A DNA stretch of 18,292 bases, taken from Candidatus Scatousia excrementipullorum. Its GTDB lineage: Bacteria > Cyanobacteriota > Vampirovibrionia > Gastranaerophilales > Gastranaerophilaceae. The translations under genes were made by a program, and so were the position numbers. Of the stretch, positions 5,598 to 12,473 are shown in pieces (positions within the stretch are counted from its first letter, which is position 1; every line of letters begins with the position of its first letter). The DNA lies in NCBI GenBank assembly GCA_017694215.1, contig JADIND010000146.1, forward strand, positions 1 to 18,292, read 5' to 3'. The notes under the pieces were generated by a model. The model searched no databases, was not told where the DNA came from, and worked only from the letters and a program-made list of their open reading frames with translations.

Positions 5598-7778
5598 ATG
5601 GGAATGGCAGCATCACAAGCTAGATTGTTATCAATAACATCTCGTATGGCTGATAATGAGTTAAGATCTCAGCTTATCAACAATGCGAAGATGCGTCTTA
5701 CTGATGACAGCTCAAAAGCCAGTGAGAAATATCTTGCTGCCTTAAATAAAACCCAGTTAATGTTTTCTAACTACAACCTTGAAGGGGAATCACAATACCA
5801 GCAGTTAACATTCAATAACTTAACCGCTTACAGTGCATACAATGATCAATACGGTCTTATTAACAAGGGCGGAGAAATGCTTGTATCAGAACTTGATACT
5901 GCAAGATATCAGGCTGCATTTGAAGCTGCTTATGCTGATAAATCAATCGAAGAAGGCGATGTTGACGGTATTAATTCAAAAGCACTTGAAGAATTTTTGA
6001 AATCATACGGTCTTATAAAAGATACAACATACTTTGAAAACGTAAACGTATATGACATAGATGAAAACATTAAAGATATCTATGAAGGTGATATGGTATA
6101 TGAATACCTTAGCACACCTATGCCGCATGCAGAACGTGTAAGCGGTATTCACATGGGGTATGAAGAATCTTTAAAAAGTACAGATTATGCGGTATATGAA
6201 AGCTTGCTTGACACATATAACAGCACCAAAAAGGTATATGAAGCTGTTACTACGGAATTAATGCAAAATTATATAAGTAATTTGTCCAGCTGTACTTGCC
6301 TTGATAGTTGTGCAGGATTAAACCACCCTGCAGTAGCAGACCAACCATATGCCGAAACTTATGAAGATTTTATAAAGTATGTCAATTCAGAAGGTAATAT
6401 CTACGAAGCAGACGGCTCCATTAAGCCGGGAGCACTTAGCCAACTTATAAAATACCAGCAGCAAATGGGAATCTTCTTCCATCAATTATTGGAAGAAGGT
6501 AAATTAAGTGCAAATTCTGAAGCATTCCAGGAAAGAATGATTGAATACCTGAGCATGAGTATCGGCAGTGGATACTACGACGAAAAAGAAGAGGCATATG
6601 AAAGAGAAGGTTTTACACCTAGTCTACAAGCAGGTCCTGACGATGACGGAGATGGATATCCAGATTACTATTACTATATAGTTAACGATGAGGATTTGTA
6701 TAATACTGACGGAAGTGAAAAATATCCATTTAAACAAGATGCAAATGGAGATAAAATACCGCTAACACACACTGAACAAGTTCAAACTGGAATTGACAGC
6801 TCAGGTAATCCAATATACGACACTAAAGAATATCCGGTATATGAAATTGTTCACAGAGATATAACAGAAGAAGAATATGTCAATGCAATGATTGATATGT
6901 ACAGATTCTTCCAGGCATCTGCAGCAGGAGCTCTTTCAAGAGGCGATTTTACTCCTACAGATCCTAACGATATGACGAAATTTAATAACGCACGTGATGA
7001 TTACTATGAAGCTGCAGGTAATTTATCAAAATTCATATACGGATTTGATATAGGTACTACATACAATCCTGATTTGTATGACAAACTTGATGATATGGAA
7101 TGGATACTTTATGGTGAATTAGACGAGGACGGAAACCGTACAAATGCTCCGATTGCACCAACTACGGCTCTTGATGAATCAGAAGGCGGAGTTATTGCAA
7201 TATTTGACGAAAATGAACTTCCGGTTCCTAACATACTGGAAAGTGGTACAAATGGCGATTATCCTTATCAGGCAAACTTCCAGGCAGTTAAGGATATATA
7301 TCTGTCCGAAAAAATGATGGAGTTATACGGAACACCTAAATACACATGGATTGATATTAATAACCCGGATGAAAACGCTGATGCAAAAGCTGAATGGTAC
7401 ACGAATTTATTTGAATATATGACTGAACACGGTTATGAAACCATCGAAAACGGACTCGCTTCAAGTGCTGAATGGCTGCAATTCGCTTTAGAAAGCGGCT
7501 TAATCTCAATGGTACAGGTTGATGTTAAAAACCAATGGTTGTCAACAATGTATTCAAACTGCAGCAACATCACAGAATCTCAGGCTGATATTGATATTAC
7601 GATTGCAGAAGCTGAATACAACAAAACAATGAACGATATAGAAGCTAAAGATAAACGTTATGATATTGAATTGAAAAATATTGATACAGAACATCAATCT
7701 CTGCAAACAGAATACGATTCTATAAAATCCGTAATTGATAAGAATGTAGAGAGAAACTTCAAAATGTTTGAAGCATAA
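5598..7778 (+). CDS. large protein of unknown function with helical ends, sigma-28-type promoter
   Basis: The 726-residue protein was not recognised as a named family. It has no signal peptide. The N-terminus (MGMAASQARLLSITSRMAD, then about 40 more helical residues) and the last ~62 residues (665-726, IAEAEYNKTMNDIEAKDKRY onward to NFKMFEA) look like amphipathic helices or coiled coil. The middle is acidic and tyrosine-rich. Residues 348-356, DDDGDGYPD, resemble a calcium-binding loop, and Cys232, Cys234 and Cys238 cluster in a short loop. Helical termini around a variable middle recall flagellin and hook-type axial proteins, but no flagellin or hook signature is present. From memory, similar N-termini recur in gut Melainabacteria-like genomes. 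The ribosome site AAGGA lies about 14 bases before the ATG, a long spacing; an ATG at 5604 is the alternative. Terminator at 7782-7807. Confidence 0.6.
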   Translation: MGMAASQARLLSITSRMADNELRSQLINNAKMRLTDDSSKASEKYLAALNKTQLMFSNYNLEGESQYQQLTFNNLTAYSAYNDQYGLINKGGEMLVSELDTARYQAAFEAAYADKSIEEGDVDGINSKALEEFLKSYGLIKDTTYFENVNVYDIDENIKDIYEGDMVYEYLSTPMPHAERVSGIHMGYEESLKSTDYAVYESLLDTYNSTKKVYEAVTTELMQNYISNLSSCTCLDSCAGLNHPAVADQPYAETYEDFIKYVNSEGNIYEADGSIKPGALSQLIKYQQQMGIFFHQLLEEGKLSANSEAFQERMIEYLSMSIGSGYYDEKEEAYEREGFTPSLQAGPDDDGDGYPDYYYYIVNDEDLYNTDGSEKYPFKQDANGDKIPLTHTEQVQTGIDSSGNPIYDTKEYPVYEIVHRDITEEEYVNAMIDMYRFFQASAAGALSRGDFTPTDPNDMTKFNNARDDYYEAAGNLSKFIYGFDIGTTYNPDLYDKLDDMEWILYGELDEDGNRTNAPIAPTTALDESEGGVIAIFDENELPVPNILESGTNGDYPYQANFQAVKDIYLSEKMMELYGTPKYTWIDINNPDENADAKAEWYTNLFEYMTEHGYETIENGLASSAEWLQFALESGLISMVQVDVKNQWLSTMYSNCSNITESQADIDITIAEAEYNKTMNDIEAKDKRYDIELKNIDTEHQSLQTEYDSIKSVIDKNVERNFKMFEA

Positions 7779-7781
7779 TTT

Positions 7782-7807
7782 AATCCCGCCTTTCAGACGG
7801 GATTTTT
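7782..7807 (+). terminator. terminator after the 726-aa gene
   Basis: AATCCCG (7782-7788) pairs with CGGGATT (7798-7804) over a 9-base loop, running into TTTTT (7803-7807). It also lies just beyond the 3' end of the convergent U32-like gene and may serve it weakly. Confidence 0.8.
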
Positions 7808-7823
7808 AATTTTAAAAAGGATA

Positions 7824-9467
7824 TTAGCGTGTAAAAAACTTGTTCAACAAAATAGGGACATACTTTGCACTAAGGGCAGAAAAATCAAAAACAAGTTCGT
7901 TAAAACCGGCTTTTACAAGAGTATCGACACATGTAAAATCCTGCAAAACAGTGTCTTCAAACATATGCATCCTGCAAAATCCGTCGCATGTAAAAGGAAA
8001 AATCTTTTTTAAAGATGGGTCTTTTAGAGCAAAACCGCCCTTATGACACGGAGCTTTGCAGGAAAGTCTTGATATTATTGCACTGTCATTATTCAACGGG
8101 CACAACCCCAGACTCGGGACTCTTATATTCCCTGCTATAGTATATTTTCTGTTTGGGATTATGTTTTTTATTTTCTTAACTGTTTGCACAGCACTTTCCA
8201 AATCAGTAAATGAAGTAAAATCTATTGTATCAATCGGTGCAAGGTTATTTAAACATTTTATGGACATACTGTTTAAAAGATTGATTCCCTGCCCTATTTC
8301 AATAGGAATATGATTTATTTCCGAATCATTGATTATGGCCCAGAAAAATCCTATGTTATTTATTATCAGGCTGTCCGGCTCCGGAGATTCAAGTAACAAC
8401 TGCTTGTTGTATTCATAAACTCTGTCAAAATCTCTTTCTATTAATATTCTTGGAGTTGAGAGCTGAAATTTAATACCGTGTTTTTGGCAGAATTTTTTTA
8501 CCTTTTTTATTATTTCGTTATAACTGCTTGTTGAAAGGTCGCATGTTGAAACGATTTCTCCGTATTCTATTGAATAAATCGGATTTGTACCGATTTTTTT
8601 TATGTATTTTTCAAGTTCTTTGAGTTGTGCCTGTTCTGAGAGTCTCAGGTTGATTTTAAAATTCTCGTTTTTAGAAAAATCTATGTCTTTTGTTATTCTT
8701 GGGCGTTTTATATCCCATTCAAATGTTTGTATGTTTCTGCTGAATTTAAAGTCCCTGCCCTGTGCAGAAACCATTTCTCCTGAAAAGTGATTTGTCTGAT
8801 AAATACTTTTTCTGACGTGTTTAAAAGGTAGTTTCTGATTTTTAAAAAGTTTAGGTTTATCAAGAATTTTTTCTATTAATTCTATAGCTTCCAGAATTTC
8901 CTCAGAGTTTGCAAATTTACCTTTTATAACAACTTTATCAATGGCTTTGAGCTTTTTTATGTCTTCCGCACACCATGGAAGGTTATCTGTATCAATCGCA
9001 AGCGGTAAGTTTGTATATTTTTTTATTTTTGCGATATTTTTCATGTAGATTTCTTCAGTTATTATGATTTCATCAATTTTATGAAAATTGTTAATAAAAT
9101 CTATTCCTGAAAGATTATGAATATCAAAATATGAATCGACAATAACTTTGAAAGGCAGATTAAAAACTTTGATTGCTTCCAGTATTGCGAAACTGTTTAT
9201 AAAAATTCCGTCAATGCCTGCTGTCTTTAAAAATTTCAGCATTCTTTTTATTTCCGGAAGATTTTCTTCAGTGATATCGTGTTTGAAATTTATGTAAATC
9301 TTGCAGTCATTGCGTTTTGCAGACTCAACAAACTCATTAACATAATCAAAATTGTTATTAAGAAATTTTTTATAGTAAACATAATACTCTCTGCAAGAAG
9401 TTTCTTTTGCAAATAAATCTATATCTTCCGGTTTTTTAATCGGAGAAACTATCTTAATCTCTTTCAT
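7824..9467 (-). CDS. peptidase U32-like / UbiU-UbiV-like iron-sulphur protein
   Basis: The 547-residue protein looks like two U32-type halves. Residues ~1-220 have barrel-like alternating strands (KIYINFKHDI, GIDGIFINS, FKVIVDS, LPLAIDTDN). Residues ~270-547 repeat the pattern and end in a cysteine cluster: Cys456, Cys470-x3-Cys474 and Cys494-x3-Cys498 in CPLN, SCKAPCHKGGFAL and CDGFCRMHMF. U32 members such as UbiU, UbiV and RlhA use such cysteines to hold a 4Fe-4S cluster. Typical U32 proteins are 300-450 residues or have a C-terminal extension. The substrate is unknown; hydroxylation of a small molecule or RNA base, or collagenase-type annotation, are all possible. The ATG has no upstream SD, but a TATAAT box sits exactly at -12 to -7. 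Confidence 0.62.
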   Translation of the reverse strand: MKEIKIVSPIKKPEDIDLFAKETSCREYYVYYKKFLNNNFDYVNEFVESAKRNDCKIYINFKHDITEENLPEIKRMLKFLKTAGIDGIFINSFAILEAIKVFNLPFKVIVDSYFDIHNLSGIDFINNFHKIDEIIITEEIYMKNIAKIKKYTNLPLAIDTDNLPWCAEDIKKLKAIDKVVIKGKFANSEEILEAIELIEKILDKPKLFKNQKLPFKHVRKSIYQTNHFSGEMVSAQGRDFKFSRNIQTFEWDIKRPRITKDIDFSKNENFKINLRLSEQAQLKELEKYIKKIGTNPIYSIEYGEIVSTCDLSTSSYNEIIKKVKKFCQKHGIKFQLSTPRILIERDFDRVYEYNKQLLLESPEPDSLIINNIGFFWAIINDSEINHIPIEIGQGINLLNSMSIKCLNNLAPIDTIDFTSFTDLESAVQTVKKIKNIIPNRKYTIAGNIRVPSLGLCPLNNDSAIISRLSCKAPCHKGGFALKDPSLKKIFPFTCDGFCRMHMFEDTVLQDFTCVDTLVKAGFNELVFDFSALSAKYVPILLNKFFTR

Positions 9468-9473
9468 TCCAAT

Positions 9474-9479
9474 ATTATA
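9474..9479 (-). promoter_or_regulatory. -10 box positioned for a leaderless transcript
   Basis: TATAAT on the minus strand occupies -12 to -7 relative to the A of the U32-like start codon (9467), so transcription would begin at the ATG itself. The -35 region is poor. The only SD-like bases are GGA touching the ATG. Confidence 0.45.
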
Positions 9480-9568
9480 GTTCTTAGAGTAAAAAATATT
9501 GCCTTCAAAAAATTTATTTTAACATTTCTTAATAAAAGAACAATTTCAGGCAATTTTTAAATCATAAA

Positions 9569-9590
9569 ATACTTTATATATACATAAGGA
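9569..9590 (+). promoter_or_regulatory. upstream AT-rich element of the 80-aa gene
   Basis: The 16 bases at 9569-9584 (ATACTTTATATATACA) recur exactly at 12304-12319, and ACTTTATATA recurs upstream of the 296-aa gene (18255-18264, minus strand). A TATAAT lies at 9605-9610 but without a good -35 box. The element may be a promoter part or activator site; its AT-richness makes chance possible. Confidence 0.35.
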
Positions 9591-9668
9591 ATATTTAGGA
9601 TAACTATAATCAAATACATACTTTCTCATAGGAACAAGGATACACACACTATTTAGGGAGGTCAACTT

Positions 9669-9911
9669 ATGGCAATAGGTGCTGAAGACTACATTGACCA
9701 GCTATTGGTCAAAAAATACGCAGAAGAAAAAGTGGATAACCATGACAACATGGAATCAATGGTAGATCCAAATAAGATGATGGGTGCAATGAACGATTAT
9801 GCAAACATGTATAAAAACATGATGATGCTTAAACAAAGGCTGAATATCGCTTGTTATGCGGTAAATGCTAAAAATGCCAGATATATACGTTCTCCTCAGG
9901 CACGTCAATAA
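9669..9911 (+). CDS. small helical protein of unknown function (80 aa)
   Basis: Not recognised. The product is predicted mostly helical: an acidic/basic N-terminal helix (AEDYIDQLLVKKYAEEKV), a linker, then a Met/Asn-rich segment (KMMGAMNDYANMYKNMMM) and a basic C-terminus ending SPQARQ. There is no signal peptide or clear membrane span. A strong ribosome site, GGGAGG, lies upstream of the ATG, and codon use is like the neighbours, so it is a real gene. It is divergent from the U32-like gene across 200 bases and followed by maf, which has its own -10 box. The Met/Asn-rich character resembles the 92-aa and 296-aa proteins in this window. Confidence 0.7.
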   Translation: MAIGAEDYIDQLLVKKYAEEKVDNHDNMESMVDPNKMMGAMNDYANMYKNMMMLKQRLNIACYAVNAKNARYIRSPQARQ

Positions 9912-9934
9912 AAAGGTTTAGCGGTTCTTTTTTC

Positions 9935-9943
9935 TGTTATAAT
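9935..9943 (+). promoter_or_regulatory. extended -10 promoter of maf
   Basis: TGTTATAAT (TG at 9935-9936, TATAAT 9938-9943) is an extended -10 element. The leader of about 15 bases contains the AAGGAG ribosome site. A weak A/T hairpin (AAAAAG...CTTTTT, around 9911-9932) just upstream may end the preceding gene. Confidence 0.55.
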
Positions 9944-9963
9944 ACGGAAAAAGGAGCTGACCT

Positions 9964-10545
9964 ATGGGAAAAATTGTATTGGCGTCTTCTTCTCCCAGAA
10001 GACAGGACATACTGAGAAAAAACAATTATGTATTTGAAATCATTCCGTCACCGTATGTGGAAGATCATTCGAGGACGGATTTTTCTTATGATTTTATAGA
10101 ATCTCTGGCAAAGAATAAGGCTATGGCTGTTTTACCGCTGGTTCAGGAACCTTCGTTAATTATAGGTGCCGATACTGTAGTTGTGCTTGACGGAAAAATT
10201 CTGGGAAAACCTGATGGCAGAAATGGTGCTTTTAATATGCTTAAATCCCTATCAGGTAAAACTCATCTGGTTGTTACTTCCATTGCTGTTGTGAATTCTG
10301 TTACAAGTGAATGCAAAATAAATTCGACGACAAGCCGTGTGGAATTTAATAATCTTACTGATAAACAGATTGCTTATTATGTTGATAACTACAAACCATT
10401 TGATAAGGCTGGCTCATATGGAATTCAGGAGATGCCCGACGGATACATTAAAGCTTACTCGGGAAGTCTGGAAAATATCATCGGGCTGTGTCCTGAAGCT
10501 TTAGCTAATCTTATTTCGGAGGCTAAACGATGTATTAGATGGTGA
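9964..10545 (+). CDS. maf: Maf-family nucleoside triphosphate pyrophosphatase
   Basis: Maf/YhdE-type enzymes hydrolyse non-canonical or excess pyrimidine NTPs to the monophosphate in the cytoplasm. The 193 residues match family length. The motifs appear in order: LASSSPRR (residues 6-13), the catalytic aspartate in IGADTVVVLDGKILGKP (Asp70, Lys82), DKAGSYGIQ (148-155) and the GSLENIIGLCPEAL segment (167-180) that closes the active site. KILGKP and YGIQ fit the dTTP/UTP type (YhdE) better than the m7GTP type, which is inference. AAGGAG precedes the ATG. The reading frame continues open after the TGA for 19 more codons, encoding a sequence that looks like the end of an XRE regulator (see the pseudogene entry). 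Confidence 0.93.
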   Translation: MGKIVLASSSPRRQDILRKNNYVFEIIPSPYVEDHSRTDFSYDFIESLAKNKAMAVLPLVQEPSLIIGADTVVVLDGKILGKPDGRNGAFNMLKSLSGKTHLVVTSIAVVNSVTSECKINSTTSRVEFNNLTDKQIAYYVDNYKPFDKAGSYGIQEMPDGYIKAYSGSLENIIGLCPEALANLISEAKRCIRW

Positions 10546-10605
10546 CTTTTAATTGATGTCGCGGATAAGCTGGATGTACAGGTTAAGGATTTAATTGATT
10601 TTTAG
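10546..10605 (+). pseudogene. possible remnant of an XRE regulator gene (3' end only)
   Basis: Directly after the maf TGA, in the same frame, 19 codons read LLIDVADKLDVQVKDLIDF and then TAG. This matches the end of HTH_3 domains (pattern L..IA..L.V...DL..F), as in the intact XRE protein of this window (LEKIANNLNIELSDFF). No helix-turn-helix part precedes it, so it would be a deletion remnant. The fragment is short, so chance is possible. Confidence 0.35.
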
Positions 10606-10632
10606 AAATGTTTTTATTTTAATGTTCTTGTT

Positions 10633-11796
10633 ATGAATACTATTACTGAAAAAAGACCCCACATATGGCTTTCAACAGCTCATTTTATTAATGATATTTA
10701 TACTGGAATGCTAAATCCTATTATGCCGTTTATTGCAGCAAAACTCGGAATTAGTATGGCAATAGCCACGGTTGTGCTTAGTGTGTCACATATTTGTTCT
10801 TCTCTTTTACAGCCTGTTTTCGGATTTTTTGCTGATAATATTTTAAAAAGAGTATTTATTTTCTGGGGGCTGATGTTTACTGCTGTATTTATATCTTTTG
10901 CTCCGAGCGTAAGTCATCTTTCGATTTTGATTTTGTTTGTAATTTTGGGCAGTTTAGGTTCAAGTCTTTTTCACCCGCAGGCTCTCGGGTTTTCTGTAAG
11001 ATTTGCATCGGCTGACACCGGAAAAAGTATGGGAACATTTATTGCAATGGGAACATTCGGGTACTCCCTCGGTCCTGTTGTGTCTGCCTTTGTTACACAG
11101 TTTACCGGTCTTAATAATATGCCATATCTTTGTTTAATAGGAGTTATCTGGGCTTTGTTTATGTTTAAATTTGTTCCTAAAATTTCTGATAAAAAAGTCG
11201 AACGTACACATTCCGAATTTGTAAAAGCATTCAAAGACATCTTCTCAAATTACAGATTAAAATTATTAATCCTTATTTCAATATTAAAATCACTCATCAC
11301 AACATCAACATCCATTCTTTTACCGTTTTTGTGGCGTGATATGGGTTATATGCCTTTTAAAATAGGGGCTGCTCTTTTTGCTTTTAGTTTCATGAGCGGA
11401 ATCGGTTCGTTTGTAAGCAGGGATATTGAAAAACGTATCGGAGCCAAAAGGGTGTTTTATTTTTCTATGATATCAACTTTCCCTTTGATGATAATGTTTT
11501 CTTTAACTTACAAATCTTTTCCGATTATTTCATTTGTAATATTTGCAATTACGGGATTATGTACTGCAATGGCCATGCCTGTTACCATGGTTATGGCACA
11601 GAGTGAAATGCCTCAATACAAAAGTATAATCGGTGGATTTATTAACGGTTTTTCATGGGGTGTTATTGCAATTTTTATGTCTGCTCTCGGATTTATTGCT
11701 CAGGCCAAAGGTATTATTCCTGTATTGTTAGTAGTTGCTTTAATACCTGCTATTTCGGCGTTATTTATCCTTAAAAGACTATTTAGTACAAAATAA
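10633..11796 (+). CDS. MFS exporter, fosmidomycin-resistance (Fsr) type
   Basis: The 387-residue protein has about twelve hydrophobic segments. It carries features of the Fsr branch of the major facilitator superfamily: HFINDIYTGMLNPIMPFI in TM1, SSLLQPVFGFFAD before the first cytoplasmic loop, and GSLGSSLFHPQALGF in TM4. A central basic loop (KISDKKVERTHSEF) divides the two six-helix halves. Family members export drugs such as fosmidomycin, but natural substrates are mostly unknown. No good SD precedes the ATG at 10633, and no promoter is obvious between maf and this gene, so it may ride on the maf transcript. No clear terminator follows. Length is normal and nothing is missing. Confidence 0.82.
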   Translation: MNTITEKRPHIWLSTAHFINDIYTGMLNPIMPFIAAKLGISMAIATVVLSVSHICSSLLQPVFGFFADNILKRVFIFWGLMFTAVFISFAPSVSHLSILILFVILGSLGSSLFHPQALGFSVRFASADTGKSMGTFIAMGTFGYSLGPVVSAFVTQFTGLNNMPYLCLIGVIWALFMFKFVPKISDKKVERTHSEFVKAFKDIFSNYRLKLLILISILKSLITTSTSILLPFLWRDMGYMPFKIGAALFAFSFMSGIGSFVSRDIEKRIGAKRVFYFSMISTFPLMIMFSLTYKSFPIISFVIFAITGLCTAMAMPVTMVMAQSEMPQYKSIIGGFINGFSWGVIAIFMSALGFIAQAKGIIPVLLVVALIPAISALFILKRLFSTK

Positions 11797-11862
11797 TAAT
11801 TTCAAAAAGCTCCACAATGATGTAGAACTCTTGGCATCAATAATTAATTCATGAATCAACAA

Positions 11863-12141
11863 TTATGCCTGAAAATCTAATAGCCTTTTAGCTTCAGTTT
11901 CCTGACGTTTTTTTGCAGCTTTTTCCTGCAAATAAGATATCTTATATAATAGACTGCTTGATGCTAAATCCAACGATAATTTTTTATCCATATTATGAAG
12001 CATGTTGAGGTCATGTTCGCCGCCAAACGTATGCATATTAGCTGCTGTATTCATTAAAGCCGATGACGCATTCATCATATTTGATGTTGCATTGTACATG
12101 GTATTTATTGCATTAAAACGTGCGATTGATGATACTAACAT
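11863..12141 (-). CDS. small helical Asn/Met-rich protein of unknown function (92 aa)
   Basis: Not recognised. The first ~35 residues are Asn/Met/Ala/Ser-rich and likely helical (ARFNAINTMYNATSNMMNAS). A short turn around residues 38-44 (HTFGGEH) follows, then a charged helix (NMDKKLSLDLASSSLLYKIS and YLQEKAAKKRQETEAKR). The two-helix shape and length recall small exported helical-hairpin proteins, but there is no WxG motif and no signal peptide. GAGG sits 5 bases before the ATG, and a good sigma-70 promoter lies at 12175-12203, so it is an expressed single gene. It ends 66 bases from the convergent MFS gene without a convincing terminator. Confidence 0.68.
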   Translation of the reverse strand: MLVSSIARFNAINTMYNATSNMMNASSALMNTAANMHTFGGEHDLNMLHNMDKKLSLDLASSSLLYKISYLQEKAAKKRQETEAKRLLDFQA

Positions 12142-12174
12142 ACTAACCTCAAAACATGGATTTTCTACCTTTCT

Positions 12175-12203
12175 ATCATAACCCGTTTTGAATAATTTTG
12201 CAA
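12175..12203 (-). promoter_or_regulatory. sigma-70-type promoter of the 92-aa gene
   Basis: On the minus strand TTGCAA (12198-12203), 17 bases, TATGAT (12175-12180). Predicted start near 12168, giving a ~27-base leader with GAGG before the ATG. Confidence 0.7.
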
Positions 12204-12344
12204 TAGCTATTTAGAATTAATTATGCACATATTTAAATAAGTTTTATTCAAGCATTAAGTTTTGTAACAAAATAAACAAGTTATGAAATTTAAGCAAGAG
12301 TATATACTTTATATATACAAGAGAACATTAAATAAACAGATATT

Positions 12345-12394
12345 AAGAGAGAGTAAAAATTATCCGTTTAACAAAAGAGAGAGAAAATTATTCC
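12345..12394. repeat. pair of imperfect 20-21-bp direct repeats
   Basis: AAGAGAGAGTAAAAATTATCC (first 20 bases 12345-12364) and AAGAGAGAGAAAATTATTCC (12375-12394) lie 30 bp apart, close to three helical turns. This spacing would put two protein sites on the same face of the DNA. Function unknown. Confidence 0.55.
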
Positions 12395-12423
12395 TTATTC
12401 CTACCTTCCTAAAACAAAATTAA

Positions 12424-12453
12424 GCCCCTTAAAATTTAAGGGGCCTTCTTTTT
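12424..12453. terminator. terminator of pyk, possibly bidirectional
   Basis: GCCCCTTA (12424-12431) pairs with TAAGGGGC (12437-12444). On the minus strand a T-rich tract (TTAATTTTG) follows, fitting the end of pyk 30 bases earlier; on the plus strand CTTCTTTTT follows. Confidence 0.75.
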
Positions 12454-12473
12454 GTTGTTTATATTTTAGATTG

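Larger units (their letters stand above)
12204..12473. other. intergenic region between the 92-aa gene and pyk
   Basis: No ORF of note lies here. It holds the 16-base element at 12304-12319 shared with the 80-aa gene, a pair of GA-rich direct repeats at 12345-12394, and the pyk terminator at 12424-12453. Reading on the plus strand from the element to the terminator would give a ~110-base non-coding transcript, but no promoter is convincing. Confidence 0.5.

Noticed and set aside
8056..8313. Plus-strand ORF (85 aa), and others at 7840-8046 and 8602-8790, inside the U32-like gene
   Set aside because: They lie antisense to a long, well-formed coding frame, have no SD and no recognisable composition; they are frame shadows.
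9596..9603. TAGGATAA upstream of the 80-aa gene as a third FliA -10 box
   Set aside because: Only 5 of 8 bases match and no TAAAG-like half lies at the required distance.
11863..12141. 92-aa protein as a WXG100 (ESX) protein
   Set aside because: Length and helix-turn-helix shape fit, but there is no WxG at the turn and no ESX gene nearby.
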